A stretch of 64,000 nucleotides of DNA from Oerskovia douganii (GTDB taxonomy: Bacteria; Actinomycetota; Actinomycetes; Actinomycetales; Cellulomonadaceae): contig NZ_JACSPN010000002.1 in assembly GCF_015142735.1 (NCBI RefSeq), positions 186,001 through 250,000 of the forward strand, given 5' to 3'. The translations under genes and the position numbers were made by a program. Under the pieces are notes generated by a model. The model was not told the DNA's origin. It searched no databases and saw nothing but the letters and a program-made list of their open reading frames with translations. Position 1 is the first letter of the stretch, and every line of letters starts with the position of its first letter. Of the stretch, positions 17,531 through 28,094 are shown one piece after another.

Positions 17531-17560
17531 CTGACCGCCCGGTCCGCCGGGTCCGGTCAG
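17531..17560 (+). terminator. Hairpin after dacB
   Basis: CTGACCG (17531-17537) pairs with CGGTCAG (17554-17560), and CCCGG/CCGGG extend the stem past a 2-nt bulge around a TCCG loop. It follows a stretch of CGGCACGGCCC direct repeats (17475-17521). Confidence 0.55.
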
Positions 17561-17564
17561 CGGC

Positions 17565-17570
17565 TACGGT
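17565..17570 (+). promoter_or_regulatory. Putative leaderless -10 of the DUF2342 gene
   Basis: TACGGT is followed by six bases and then ATG 17577, the spacing expected when transcription starts at the start codon. Confidence 0.45.
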
Positions 17571-17576
17571 GGGGCG

Positions 17577-18704
17577 ATGACGTCTTCCGTGCTCGGCACG
17601 CCGCTCGTCGACTGGGTCGCCGCCGCGCAGATCGCCGCCCGGGTCGCACCTCCGGGCCCGACCGCGTCGCGCGACGAGCTCGCGGCCCTCGTGGCGGGGC
17701 TGCGCGAGGCGGCGTCGGCAGCGGTGCCGCACGTCCTGCGTGTCACGCGCATGTCCCCGCCCGACCTCACGCCGCCGCCCGGCGCGGGGGAGGGGACCCT
17801 CGAGCTCTCGCAGGTGTACGTCGTCGACCGCTCCCGCTGGGCCCTGGCCAACACCGAGGTCATGGCGAGCCTGACCGACGGCGTCGCGGAGTCGTTCACG
17901 GCGGCGGGGGACAAGCCCGTCTCCCCGGCCACGGCGCTCGTCGGGGCTGCGCAGGTCGGTGCGGTCCTCGCTGCGCTCTCGAGCCGCGTCCTGGGGCAGT
18001 TCGACCCGTACAGCGTGCTCGACCCGGACGCCGGGGCGGCCCCCGGGCGCCTGCTGCTTGTCGCCCCGAACCTCCTCCAGCTCGAGCGCGACCTCGACCT
18101 CGTGCCCGCGGACTTCCGCCTCTGGGTGTGCCTGCACGAGCAGACCCACGCGCTGCAGTTCACGGCAGCGCCGTGGCTCGCGGAGCACCTGCGGGCCGCG
18201 GCCCGTGACCTGCTCGTGGGGCTCTCGGAGTCCTCGCGACAGCTCGCGGAGGCCCGCCTGCGCGACAAGCTCACGACCGCCGGACGGGTCGTCCTGCGGG
18301 CCGTGCGCGGGCAGGACGGGAGCGTGGCCCACGGTCTCCTCACGCCCGACCAGCAGCGCGCCCTCGAGGAGGTGTCGGCCGTCATGGCTCTGCTGGAGGG
18401 GCACGCCGACGTCATGATGGACGCCGTCGGGCGCGCCACCGTCCCCACGGTCCGGCGCATCCGCGCGCAGTTCGAGGCGCGCCGCGACGGTCAGGGCGCC
18501 GGGACCCTCGACACCGTCCTGCGCCGCTTCCTGGGGATGGACGCCAAGCTCGCCCAGTACCGCGACGGTGCCGCGTTCGTGCGCGCCGTCGAGAGGGACG
18601 TGGGCCGCGACGGGCTCAACGCCGTGTGGTCAGGACCCGAGCACCTGCCCTCCGCCCAGGAGATCGCCGACCCCCGCGCCTGGGTGCGCCGGGTCCACGG
18701 CTGA
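17577..18704 (+). CDS. Zinc-dependent metalloprotease-like protein (DUF2342; TIGR03624/TIGR03883)
   Basis: A 375-residue member of the DUF2342 family of predicted zincin hydrolases. The zinc motif is HEQTH at residues 187-191, and a later [11 protein letters not shown] supplies a third-ligand region. An N-terminal segment after residue 70 ([21 protein letters not shown]) is typical of the family. From memory one subfamily, TIGR03883, was named for co-occurrence with coenzyme F420 genes; F420 genes are present 8 kb away. No substrate is known. It is followed by tilS after 5 nt, a stable actinobacterial neighbourhood. Confidence 0.85.
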   Translation: MTSSVLGTPLVDWVAAAQIAARVAPPGPTASRDELAALVAGLREAASAAVPHVLRVTRMSPPDLTPPPGAGEGTLELSQVYVVDRSRWALANTEVMASLTDGVAESFTAAGDKPVSPATALVGAAQVGAVLAALSSRVLGQFDPYSVLDPDAGAAPGRLLLVAPNLLQLERDLDLVPADFRLWVCLHEQTHALQFTAAPWLAEHLRAAARDLLVGLSESSRQLAEARLRDKLTTAGRVVLRAVRGQDGSVAHGLLTPDQQRALEEVSAVMALLEGHADVMMDAVGRATVPTVRRIRAQFEARRDGQGAGTLDTVLRRFLGMDAKLAQYRDGAAFVRAVERDVGRDGLNAVWSGPEHLPSAQEIADPRAWVRRVHG

Positions 18705-18709
18705 CGCGC

Positions 18710-19852
18710 GTGGTCGGTCCTCACCCTGCCGAGGCCGCGGCCCGACGCGCCGTGCGCCGCTCGGTCCGTGACCTCGCGCCGGGGGACCTGGTCCTCGTGG
18801 CCTGCTCGGGCGGGGCGGACTCGCTCGCGCTCGCGGCCGCGACGGCGTTCGTCGCCTCGCGCGACGGGCTGCGGGCGGGGGCCGTCGTGGTGGACCACGG
18901 TCTGCAGGACGGCAGCGCGCAGGTGGCGGCCGTCGCGGCGCAGCAGTGCCGGGCGCTCGGGCTGGAGCCGGTCGAGGTCCGGCGGGCGCGGGTCCAGGGA
19001 CCCGGGGGCCTGGAGGCGGCCGCGCGCCACGCGCGCTACGCGGTGCTCGACGACGTCGCCCACCGGGCGGGGGCCGCGGCGGTCCTGCTGGGGCACACCC
19101 TGGACGACCAGGCCGAGTCCGTGATCCTGGGGCTCGCGCGTGGTTCCGGGGCGAGGTCGCTCGCGGGCATGGCGGCCGTCCGCGGGACGTATCGCCGACC
19201 GTTCCTGTCGCTGCGCCGCAGCGACACCGAGGACGTGTGCACCGCGAACGGGCTGACCTGGTGGACGGACCCGACCAACGGGGCGCTCGCTCCGGGCGGT
19301 GCCGTCGACCCCCCGCCGGGCGGTGCCGACCGCCCGGACGGGCTCCCGCTGCGCTCGCAGGTGCGGTCCCGCGTGCTCCCCGTGCTCGAGGACGTGCTGG
19401 GGCCGGGGGTCGCGGTCACGCTCGCCCGGACGGCCGACCTGCTCCGCGAGGACGCCGACCTCCTCGACGGGCTCGCCGCCCGGCTGCTCGACGAGGCGCG
19501 GGTCGCGGACCTGGGCACGCCCACCGAGGAGGGGGCGTCGCCGGGCGACTCCCCGCCCGCCCCTGTGGTGCTCGACACCCGGGTGCTCCTGTCCGCCCCG
19601 GCCGCGCTGCGCCGTCGGGCCCTGCGGGCGGCCGCGGTCGAGGCCGGGAGCCCCGCCGGATCCCTCTTCGCGAGCCACGTCGCGACCCTCGACGCGATGA
19701 TCACCGACTGGCGGGGCCAGGGCCCCGCGCACCTGCCCGGAGACCTCCGGGCACTGCGGAGCCGTGGGAGACTCTTCCTACGGCCTTCGGGGCCCCCCTC
19801 GAACGCGCGAACCGCGCCCGCGAAGACACCAGCAGAACCAGCACAGGAGTGA
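18710..19852 (+). CDS. tilS: tRNA(Ile)-lysidine synthase
   Basis: A 380-residue PP-loop ATPase that modifies the CAU anticodon of a minor tRNA-Ile with lysine so that it reads AUA. The PP-loop SGGADS is at residues 33-38, followed by [11 protein letters not shown] and [11 protein letters not shown], the family signatures. The C-terminal domain is short and divergent, usual in Actinobacteria. GTG 18710 lies 5 nt after the upstream stop. The end overlaps the ribosome-binding region of hpt. Confidence 0.93.
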   Translation: MVGPHPAEAAARRAVRRSVRDLAPGDLVLVACSGGADSLALAAATAFVASRDGLRAGAVVVDHGLQDGSAQVAAVAAQQCRALGLEPVEVRRARVQGPGGLEAAARHARYAVLDDVAHRAGAAAVLLGHTLDDQAESVILGLARGSGARSLAGMAAVRGTYRRPFLSLRRSDTEDVCTANGLTWWTDPTNGALAPGGAVDPPPGGADRPDGLPLRSQVRSRVLPVLEDVLGPGVAVTLARTADLLREDADLLDGLAARLLDEARVADLGTPTEEGASPGDSPPAPVVLDTRVLLSAPAALRRRALRAAAVEAGSPAGSLFASHVATLDAMITDWRGQGPAHLPGDLRALRSRGRLFLRPSGPPSNARTAPAKTPAEPAQE

Positions 19853-19857
19853 AACCC

Positions 19858-20412
19858 GTGGACTCATCCGACGTCGGCAACGACCTCGAGAACATCCTCC
19901 TCACCGAGGACCAGCTCCGCGGGAGGTTGGTGGAGCTCGCTGAGCAGATCGACCGCGACTACGCGGGCAAGGACCTGCTCCTGGTCGGCGTGCTCAAGGG
20001 CGCCGTCATGGTCATGGCGGACCTCGCACGCCTCCTGCACCACGACGTCGAGATGGACTGGATGGCGGTCTCGTCCTACGGCTCGGGCACCAAGTCCTCC
20101 GGCGTCGTGCGCATCCTCAAGGACCTCGACGCCGACCTCACGGGGCGCCACGTGCTGATCGTCGAGGACATCATCGACTCGGGCCTGACGCTGTCGTGGC
20201 TGCTGTCGAACCTGCGCAGCCGTGGCCCCGCCTCGGTCGAGGTCGCCGCGATGCTCCGCAAGCCCGACGCCGCGAAGACCGAGGTCGACGTGCGCTACAT
20301 CGGCTTCGACATCCCCAACGAGTTCGTCGTGGGCTACGGCCTGGACTACGCGGAGAAGTACCGCAACCTGCCGTTCGTGGGCACGCTCGCCCCGCACGTC
20401 TACTCGTCCTGA
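19858..20412 (+). CDS. hpt: Hypoxanthine phosphoribosyltransferase
   Basis: A 184-residue type I phosphoribosyltransferase for hypoxanthine/guanine salvage using PRPP. The PRPP loop VEDIIDSGLT begins near residue 102; LLVGVLKGAVMVMADL and YGSGTKSSG are the other family segments, and VGYGLDYAEKYRNLPFVG closes the active site. GTG 19858 is used because AGGAG (19845-19849) lies 8 nt upstream; GTG 19849 overlaps the tilS stop. The tilS-hpt-ftsH order is widespread. Confidence 0.95.
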   Translation: MDSSDVGNDLENILLTEDQLRGRLVELAEQIDRDYAGKDLLLVGVLKGAVMVMADLARLLHHDVEMDWMAVSSYGSGTKSSGVVRILKDLDADLTGRHVLIVEDIIDSGLTLSWLLSNLRSRGPASVEVAAMLRKPDAAKTEVDVRYIGFDIPNEFVVGYGLDYAEKYRNLPFVGTLAPHVYSS

Positions 20413-20436
20413 CGCGCCACCCCCGTGCCCCTGCGA

Positions 20437-20484
20437 TGACGGGAGGCGGGGACGCGCGCCGTCGTCGCGCATCCCGCCCCCGTC
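20437..20484 (+). terminator. GC hairpin after hpt
   Basis: A GACGGG-AGGCGGG arm near 20438-20450 pairs imperfectly with CCCGCCCCCGTC ending at 20484, with an inner GCGCG/CGCGC helix. It suggests that at least part of hpt transcription ends before ftsH. Confidence 0.4.
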
Positions 20485-20647
20485 GTCGTGAGGCCACCCC
20501 GCGGCCCCGCCGCCGCCCGTTGCGGACGCCGCTCGTCGAGGCAACGCCCTGGGCGAACAGACCAGCCAACTGCCAGGTTGTGCGTGTAACTTCACTGGCG
20601 GAACCATTGCGCGAGTGGAGGGATACGGGGAATCGTCCCCGTCGCCG

Positions 20648-22714
<2,067 letters not shown>

Positions 22715-22715
22715 C

Positions 22716-23327
22716 GTGACCGCGAGGGCCGAGCAGGGGCTGCGTGCCGCTGCCGACGTCCCCGAGTACGACGAGGAGCGGGCCCGCGCCGCGGTGCGCG
22801 AGCTCCTCCTCGCCGTGGGTGAGGACCCGGACCGTGAGGGCCTCGTCGAGACCCCTGCCCGGGTGGCCCGCGCCTACCGCGAGATCTTCGCGGGCCTGCG
22901 CCAGGAGCCCGGCGACGTCCTGACGACCATGTTCGACCTCGGCCACGAGGAGATGGTGCTGGTCAAGGACATCGAGGTCTACTCGACGTGCGAGCACCAC
23001 CTGGTCCCGTTCCACGGCGTCGCGCACGTGGGGTACATCCCCAACGCCGACGGCCGGATCACGGGGCTGTCCAAGCTGGCCCGGCTGGTCGACGTGTACG
23101 CGCGCCGCCCCCAGGTGCAGGAGCGGCTCACGTCGCAGATCGCGGACGCGCTGGTCGAGCACCTCGAGCCCCGCGGCGTGATCGTCGTGGTCGAGTGCGA
23201 GCACCTGTGCATGTCCATGCGCGGTGTGCGCAAGCCGGGCTCCCGGACCGTCACGTCCGCGGTGCGGGGCCAGATGCGCGACGGCGCCACGCGCGCCGAG
23301 GCCATGAGCCTGATCCTGGGACGGTAG
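22716..23327 (+). CDS. folE: GTP cyclohydrolase I
   Basis: A 203-residue enzyme opening the folate pathway by converting GTP to dihydroneopterin triphosphate. Zinc ligands are visible as Cys92 and His95 in [12 protein letters not shown] and Cys165 in [36 protein letters not shown] is the usual substrate-pocket helix. It begins with GTG one base after the ftsH stop, so coupling to ftsH is likely. folP follows after 10 nt. Confidence 0.96.
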   Translation: MTARAEQGLRAAADVPEYDEERARAAVRELLLAVGEDPDREGLVETPARVARAYREIFAGLRQEPGDVLTTMFDLGHEEMVLVKDIEVYSTCEHHLVPFHGVAHVGYIPNADGRITGLSKLARLVDVYARRPQVQERLTSQIADALVEHLEPRGVIVVVECEHLCMSMRGVRKPGSRTVTSAVRGQMRDGATRAEAMSLILGR

Positions 23328-23337
23328 GCGCGCAGCA

Positions 23338-24357
23338 GTGCAGCACACACAGCACGACGGCACCCCGAGCGGCCTCCCGTTCGCGGGGGTCGGTCGGACG
23401 CTCGTCATGGGCGTCGTCAACGTCACGCCCGACTCCTTCTCCGACGGCGGCGAGTGGTTCGAGCCCCGAGCCGCGGTCGAGCACGGCCTCGAGCTCCTGG
23501 CCGAGGGTGCGGACGTCCTCGACGTCGGTGGTGAGTCGACCCGACCCGGTGCAGGTCGCGTGCCCGTCGAGGAGGAGCTCGCGCGGGTCCTGCCCGTGAT
23601 CGAGGCGCTCGCGTCCCGCGGTGCCGTGGTGAGCGTCGACACGACCAGGGCCACGGTCGCCGAGCAGGCGGTCGCCGCGGGCGCGCAGATCATCAACGAC
23701 GTCTCCGGGGGGCTCGCGGACCCGGAGATGGCCGCGGTCGCCGCCCGGACGGGCGCGGTGTTCGTCGCCATGCACTGGCGCGGGCACGCGGACGTCATGG
23801 ACGACCTCGAGGTGTACGACGACGTCGTGACGGACGTGCGCGACGAGCTCGCCGCACGGGTCGAGGCGCTCCGGGCGGCGGGGGTGCGGGACGACCGCAT
23901 CGTGCTCGACCCCGGGCTGGGCTTCTCCAAGGCGGGCTCGACGAACTGGCCGCTCCTGACGCACCTGGGCACGTTGCGCGAGCTGGGCTTCCCGGTGCTC
24001 GTCGGGGCGTCCCGCAAGCGGTTCCTCGGCCACCTGCTCGCGGGCGAGGACGGCACGCCCGTCCCGCCCCTGGAGCGGGACGGGGCGACCGCCGCCATCA
24101 CGGCCCTCGCCGCGGCGGAGGGTGCGTGGTGCGTGCGCGTGCACGCCGTCCGGCCGTCGGCGGACGCGGTGCGGGTCGCCGCGGCGTGGACTCGGGCCGG
24201 TCGGACAGGGGAGGATGCCAGCGGGGGAGAACCCGCCCCCGGCGCCCTCGGCAGGGCACCAGCCTCGACGGGCGGGCACGGGCCCGCCGGTGCGGTTCGT
24301 CCGCGCCACAGCACGGACCACGGAACGAACGACAGCGACGACAGGAGCACGACGTGA
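23338..24357 (+). CDS. folP: Dihydropteroate synthase
   Basis: A 339-residue TIM-barrel enzyme that condenses the pterin pyrophosphate with p-aminobenzoate. Both family signatures are present: MGVVNVTPDSFSDGG near residue 22 and VLDVGGESTRPGA near 58, then INDVSGG and VLDPGLGFSK with the pterin-binding Asp and Lys residues. The barrel ends near residue 280, and the last 55 or so residues are Gly/Ala/Asp/Ser-rich and probably disordered. Its TGA overlaps the GTG of the folB/folK gene. Confidence 0.95.
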   Translation: MQHTQHDGTPSGLPFAGVGRTLVMGVVNVTPDSFSDGGEWFEPRAAVEHGLELLAEGADVLDVGGESTRPGAGRVPVEEELARVLPVIEALASRGAVVSVDTTRATVAEQAVAAGAQIINDVSGGLADPEMAAVAARTGAVFVAMHWRGHADVMDDLEVYDDVVTDVRDELAARVEALRAAGVRDDRIVLDPGLGFSKAGSTNWPLLTHLGTLRELGFPVLVGASRKRFLGHLLAGEDGTPVPPLERDGATAAITALAAAEGAWCVRVHAVRPSADAVRVAAAWTRAGRTGEDASGGEPAPGALGRAPASTGGHGPAGAVRPRHSTDHGTNDSDDRSTT

Positions 24358-26972
24358 GCACAGCGTTCGCAGGGGCGGTGCACGGCACCGACGGACGGCC
24401 TCTCGACCAGATCCGGCTCACGGGGCTCAGCGCGACGGGGCACCACGGCGTGTTCGAGCACGAGCGGATCGACGGCCAGCTGTTCCGGGCCGACGTCGTG
24501 CTGCACCTGGACACGCGGCGTGCCGCGTCCGGGGACGACCTCGAGGACACCGTGAGCTACGCGGTCGTCGCCGAGGACGTGGTCGCGGTCCTGGCCGGTT
24601 CGCCCGCGGACCTCATCGAGACCGTCGCCGAGCGGGTCGCGGCGGTCGCGCTGCGTCACCCGACGATCGAGGCGGTCGACGTCGCGATCCACAAGCCGCA
24701 GGCGCCCATCACGGTGCCGTTCGACGACGTCGAGGTCGTCATCCGCCGTGACCGGGTCAAGACCCCCGTCGTGGCCGCCGTCGTCGACGAGCGACCGCGC
24801 GTCGTGCCGATCCCGGTGGGCTCGATCACGCCGCCCGTGCTCGGGCAGGTCGCGCTGACGGAGTCCGTCACGCCCCAGGACGAGCACGTGTCGATGCCCC
24901 CGTCGATCCCGCCCGTCTCCCCCGTGCCCGCGCCGGACCGCTCGCCCGACCAGGGCGTCTTCGCGGCGGCTCCCGAGGACCACGCACCGGTCGCCGGGGA
25001 CGGCGGGGCCGGAGGGGTCTCCGACCAGGAGTTCGTCGCCGCCCTCGACTCGTTCTACAGCGCTCCGGAGGACGCGCTGAGCGCGCCGTCGGCCGACTTC
25101 GTGACGACGGGCGAGGTCGAGGTGCCCGACCAGGCGCCCGTGCCGTCGCCCGAGGTGGCGCCGGCCGACGCCGCCCCCGAGATGTCCGAGGCGCAGCAGG
25201 GCGCAGGTGCTCCCGTCGAGGACCGCCACCCGGACGTTCCCGCCGCGGCACCCGTCGAGGCCGTCGCACCGGCGGAGCAGCTCGCGCAGGCGGTGCCCGC
25301 CGCACCGGTCGAGCACTTCACGCAGGCTGCGGCTGCCGCACCGGCCGAGCCCGCTGCGCCGGTCGTCACCGCGGCCCCCGTCGGGTACGCCGTGCCGGAC
25401 GCCGGAGCGTTCGCCGCGGCGCAGGCCGAGGCCGAGCGCGTCCCGGCCGAGGAGCCCGTGCGGGCCGCGCACGAGCCGTTCGTCGACGAGGACCGGGACC
25501 AGCCCTTCCCGGTCGCCACGACGACCGCCGAGACCACGCCCCCGGCCCCGCTGCCGCCCCTGCCCGAGCCCGCGGACGTCCCTGCGCAGCGTGCCCCGGT
25601 CGAGGCCCAGGACCTGGCCGAGACCCCCACGGAGCACACGGTTCCCGACCGTCCCGTCGCGCACCAGCCGGAGCCCGTGCACCAGCCGGAGCCCGTGCAC
25701 CAGCCGGAGCCCGTGCACCAGCCGGAGCCGCAGCCCGAGCCGCACCCGGTACCCGAGCCCGAGCCCGCCCGCCCCCTCGACCGCCTCGACGAGGCGCCGA
25801 CGGGCTTCGTGCCCGTCGTGCTCGCACTGGGCGCGAACCTGGGCGACGCCCAGCAGACGCTGCGGGACGCCGTGACGGACCTCGACCGGATCTCCGGTCT
25901 CGAGATCACGGACGTCTCGCCGCTCGCCCGGACCGCGGCGGTCGGCGGCCCCGACCAGCCGGACTACCTCAACGCGATCCTCCTGGCCCGCACGACGCTG
26001 TCGCCGCGCGCGCTCCTGCACGCCATCCAGGGGGTGGAGAACGTGCACGGGCGGGTCCGCGCCGAGCGCAACGGTCCCCGCACCCTCGACGTCGACCTGA
26101 TCGTCTTCGGCACCGTCACCGAGTTCACGGAGGATCTCGAGCTGCCCCACCCGAGGGCGCACGAGCGGGCGTTCGTGCTGGAGCCGTGGTCGCAGATCGC
26201 ACCCGACGCGGTGCTGCCGGGACTCGGCGGAGGTCCGGTCGCGACCCTCGCGGCGACGGCCCCCGACCGTGGCGGCATCCGGTGGCTGGCCCTGGACTGG
26301 CTCACGGACGCGGAGCCGGAGCCCGAGGCGGCCCCGGTCGCGGCCCGTGCCGAGGAGGCTCCGGCGGCCACCGTCGAGCCCGCACGGCAGGACCCCGCGA
26401 CGTCCGCGGCGAGCCCGCAGGCCGAGGCCCCCGCACCCGAGGCCGCCACGTCGTCGACCCGTCCGGCGCACCCCGGTGAGGCCGCGCAGCCGGTCCCGCA
26501 CGACGCGGGCGGCCACGCGCCCGTGCCGGCGCCGGTGAACCCGTTCGTGCCCGAGCAGCCCCCGGCCGCCCCGGTCCCGCCGTCGGCCCCCGCTCAGCAG
26601 GAGCAGGCGGTGGCGGAGCCCGGGCCGTTCGTGCCCTCGTTCCACCCCGTGCACCCGCAGGACGGGCAGGAGGCTCCGCACGCTCAGGTCCCGCCGCTGT
26701 GGGCAGACGTCTCGCAGGCCGCACCCGCTGCCGAGCAGCCCGCACCCGCTCCTCAGCCGTTCTCCCCGGCCGAGCAGGGGTCACCGCAGTTCCACCCGGT
26801 GCACCAGGCCCCGGCGGGCTCGTTCCAGCCGCCGCAGGCCCCGCCGGCGCCTCACGCTCCCGGGCACCCTGAGCCGCGGTCCTCGCAGCCCGGGGCGCCG
26901 TCGGTCCAGCAACCTCCCGTCACCGGTACGCCCATGACCTTCCCGGCCGACCTGCGCGGCTCGTCGAGCTGA
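24354..26972 (+). CDS. folB/folK: FolB-FolK fusion with long disordered linker and tail
   Basis: An 872-residue bifunctional folate enzyme. Residues 1 to about 137 are dihydroneopterin aldolase (LTGLSATGHHGVFEHERIDG; ADLIETVAERVA; IHKPQAPI). Residues about 482-650 are the pterin pyrophosphokinase (VLALGANLGDAQQTL; RNGPRTLDVDLIVFG; LPHPRAHERAFVLEPW). Between them lie about 345 Pro/Ala/Glu/Val-rich residues including HQPEPV repeats, and a further 220 Pro/Gln/Ala-rich residues follow. FolB-FolK fusions are known, but this much disordered sequence is unusual. There is no frameshift, and the reading frame is open throughout with strong GC3 bias. GTG 24354 overlaps the folP stop (GTGA). Confidence 0.9.
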   Translation: MSTAFAGAVHGTDGRPLDQIRLTGLSATGHHGVFEHERIDGQLFRADVVLHLDTRRAASGDDLEDTVSYAVVAEDVVAVLAGSPADLIETVAERVAAVALRHPTIEAVDVAIHKPQAPITVPFDDVEVVIRRDRVKTPVVAAVVDERPRVVPIPVGSITPPVLGQVALTESVTPQDEHVSMPPSIPPVSPVPAPDRSPDQGVFAAAPEDHAPVAGDGGAGGVSDQEFVAALDSFYSAPEDALSAPSADFVTTGEVEVPDQAPVPSPEVAPADAAPEMSEAQQGAGAPVEDRHPDVPAAAPVEAVAPAEQLAQAVPAAPVEHFTQAAAAAPAEPAAPVVTAAPVGYAVPDAGAFAAAQAEAERVPAEEPVRAAHEPFVDEDRDQPFPVATTTAETTPPAPLPPLPEPADVPAQRAPVEAQDLAETPTEHTVPDRPVAHQPEPVHQPEPVHQPEPVHQPEPQPEPHPVPEPEPARPLDRLDEAPTGFVPVVLALGANLGDAQQTLRDAVTDLDRISGLEITDVSPLARTAAVGGPDQPDYLNAILLARTTLSPRALLHAIQGVENVHGRVRAERNGPRTLDVDLIVFGTVTEFTEDLELPHPRAHERAFVLEPWSQIAPDAVLPGLGGGPVATLAATAPDRGGIRWLALDWLTDAEPEPEAAPVAARAEEAPAATVEPARQDPATSAASPQAEAPAPEAATSSTRPAHPGEAAQPVPHDAGGHAPVPAPVNPFVPEQPPAAPVPPSAPAQQEQAVAEPGPFVPSFHPVHPQDGQEAPHAQVPPLWADVSQAAPAAEQPAPAPQPFSPAEQGSPQFHPVHQAPAGSFQPPQAPPAPHAPGHPEPRSSQPGAPSVQQPPVTGTPMTFPADLRGSSS
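25661..25729 (+). repeat. 18-bp tandem repeat encoding HQPEPV
   Basis: Three exact 18-bp copies at 25661-25678, 25679-25696 and 25697-25714 plus a 15-bp partial copy to 25729 lie in the linker of the FolB-FolK gene. Identity at wobble positions indicates recent expansion. Confidence 0.9.
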
Positions 26973-27481
26973 TGCAGCGCACCAAGGTCACGACGCTCCT
27001 GCTCGTCACGGTCGTGACGACGGTGGTCGGGTGGCTCGTCGTCGTCGGGCTCGAGCGTCGGGGGACGTACCTGCCGCGCGTGCCCTGGATCGTCGACGTG
27101 GCCCTCGTCGGCCTCGCGGTCGCCGTCTTCTGGGCGGGGTGGGCCGTGCGGTCCTACCTCAAGGGGCGGCGCCCGTCGCTCGACCCGTTGCGCGCCGCCC
27201 GCACGCTCGTCCTGGCCAAGGCCGCGGCTCTCACGGGGTCGCTGCTGGCCGGGTGGTACCTCGCGCAGGTCGTGGCGGTCCTGGGCGACCTCGCGATCGA
27301 GCCCCGGCGGGAGAAGGCGGTCGCGGCGGGGGTCGCAGCCCTGAGCGCGGTCGTGCTCGCCGTCGTCGGGCTGGTCGTGGAGACCTTCTGCCAGGTCCCG
27401 CCCGAGGACGGGGACCCCTCCGAGCGCGGGCGGTCCCGGCCGACCGGCGAGTCCGCGCCCGAGGCCGACGCCGCCGGGTGA
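26972..27481 (+). CDS. DUF3180 membrane protein
   Basis: A 169-residue protein with four predicted membrane helices: about 6-26, 38-58, 86-105 and 117-137. It matches DUF3180, an actinobacterial family almost always found after folK. The start ATG overlaps the folB/K stop by one base (TGATG). The last 30 residues are charged and Pro-rich. Function is unknown; the fixed position inside a cofactor operon suggests a role linked to neighbouring genes but gives no mechanism. Confidence 0.85.
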   Translation: MQRTKVTTLLLVTVVTTVVGWLVVVGLERRGTYLPRVPWIVDVALVGLAVAVFWAGWAVRSYLKGRRPSLDPLRAARTLVLAKAAALTGSLLAGWYLAQVVAVLGDLAIEPRREKAVAAGVAALSAVVLAVVGLVVETFCQVPPEDGDPSERGRSRPTGESAPEADAAG

Positions 27482-27536
27482 CCGGGTCAACCTCCCGGAC
27501 GACGCGCAGGCCCACCCCGGATGGGAAGATGGGGAC

Positions 27537-28094
27537 ATGACGGACCACGCCTTCGACCGGGCCCCAGAGACCGACCCGGCTCCGGTGACGGACTCGGCCC
27601 CGACGACCCCGAGCGGCCCCTTCGACCCGCCGGGGGTGACCTGGCAGGGCGTCTCGAGCCGACTGATCACGGCCAGGCTGCTCACGGTCGGCATCTTCCT
27701 GCTGGTCCCGGCCGTCCTGGGCGCGGTGTTCGCGCTCGTGTTCAGCCTGGTCTGGCTGTGGGCCGTCCCGGCCGTCATGCTCCTGATCGGGGTCTGGTGC
27801 GTGGTCGTGGTGCCCCGCCAGGTCCGGGCCATCGGCTACGCCGAGCGCGACGACGACCTGCTGATCCGCAAGGGCGTGATGTTCCGCTCGCTCGTCGTGG
27901 TGCCGTACGGCCGCATGCAGTACGTGGACGTGCAGGCCGGGCCGCTCGCACGCCGCTTCCGCATCGCCCAGGTCCAGCTCCACACCGCCTCGCCCGCGAC
28001 GGACGCGTCGATCGACGGCCTCGAGCCGGCCGAGGCCGAGCGCCTGCGCGACCGCCTCGCCTCGCGCGGAGAGGCACGGTTGGCCGGGCTATGA
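27537..28094 (+). CDS. Bacterial PH-domain membrane protein (DUF304-like)
   Basis: A 185-residue protein with a Pro-rich N terminus of about 45 residues, two adjacent membrane helices (about 48-92), and a C-terminal bacterial pleckstrin-homology domain containing GVMFRSLVVVPYGRMQYVDV and VQLHTASPATDASIDGL, the usual bPH_2 pattern. ATG 27537 is preceded by GAAGAT plus six bases, close to the leaderless pattern. It ends in an ATGA overlap with a second PH-domain gene. Such pairs (YdbS/YdbT-like) are membrane proteins of unknown function. Confidence 0.85.
   Translation: MTDHAFDRAPETDPAPVTDSAPTTPSGPFDPPGVTWQGVSSRLITARLLTVGIFLLVPAVLGAVFALVFSLVWLWAVPAVMLLIGVWCVVVVPRQVRAIGYAERDDDLLIRKGVMFRSLVVVPYGRMQYVDVQAGPLARRFRIAQVQLHTASPATDASIDGLEPAEAERLRDRLASRGEARLAGL

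Noticed and set aside
25661-25729. Second candidate direct-repeat array
   Set aside because: The units are contiguous and coding (HQPEPV) within the FolB-FolK linker.
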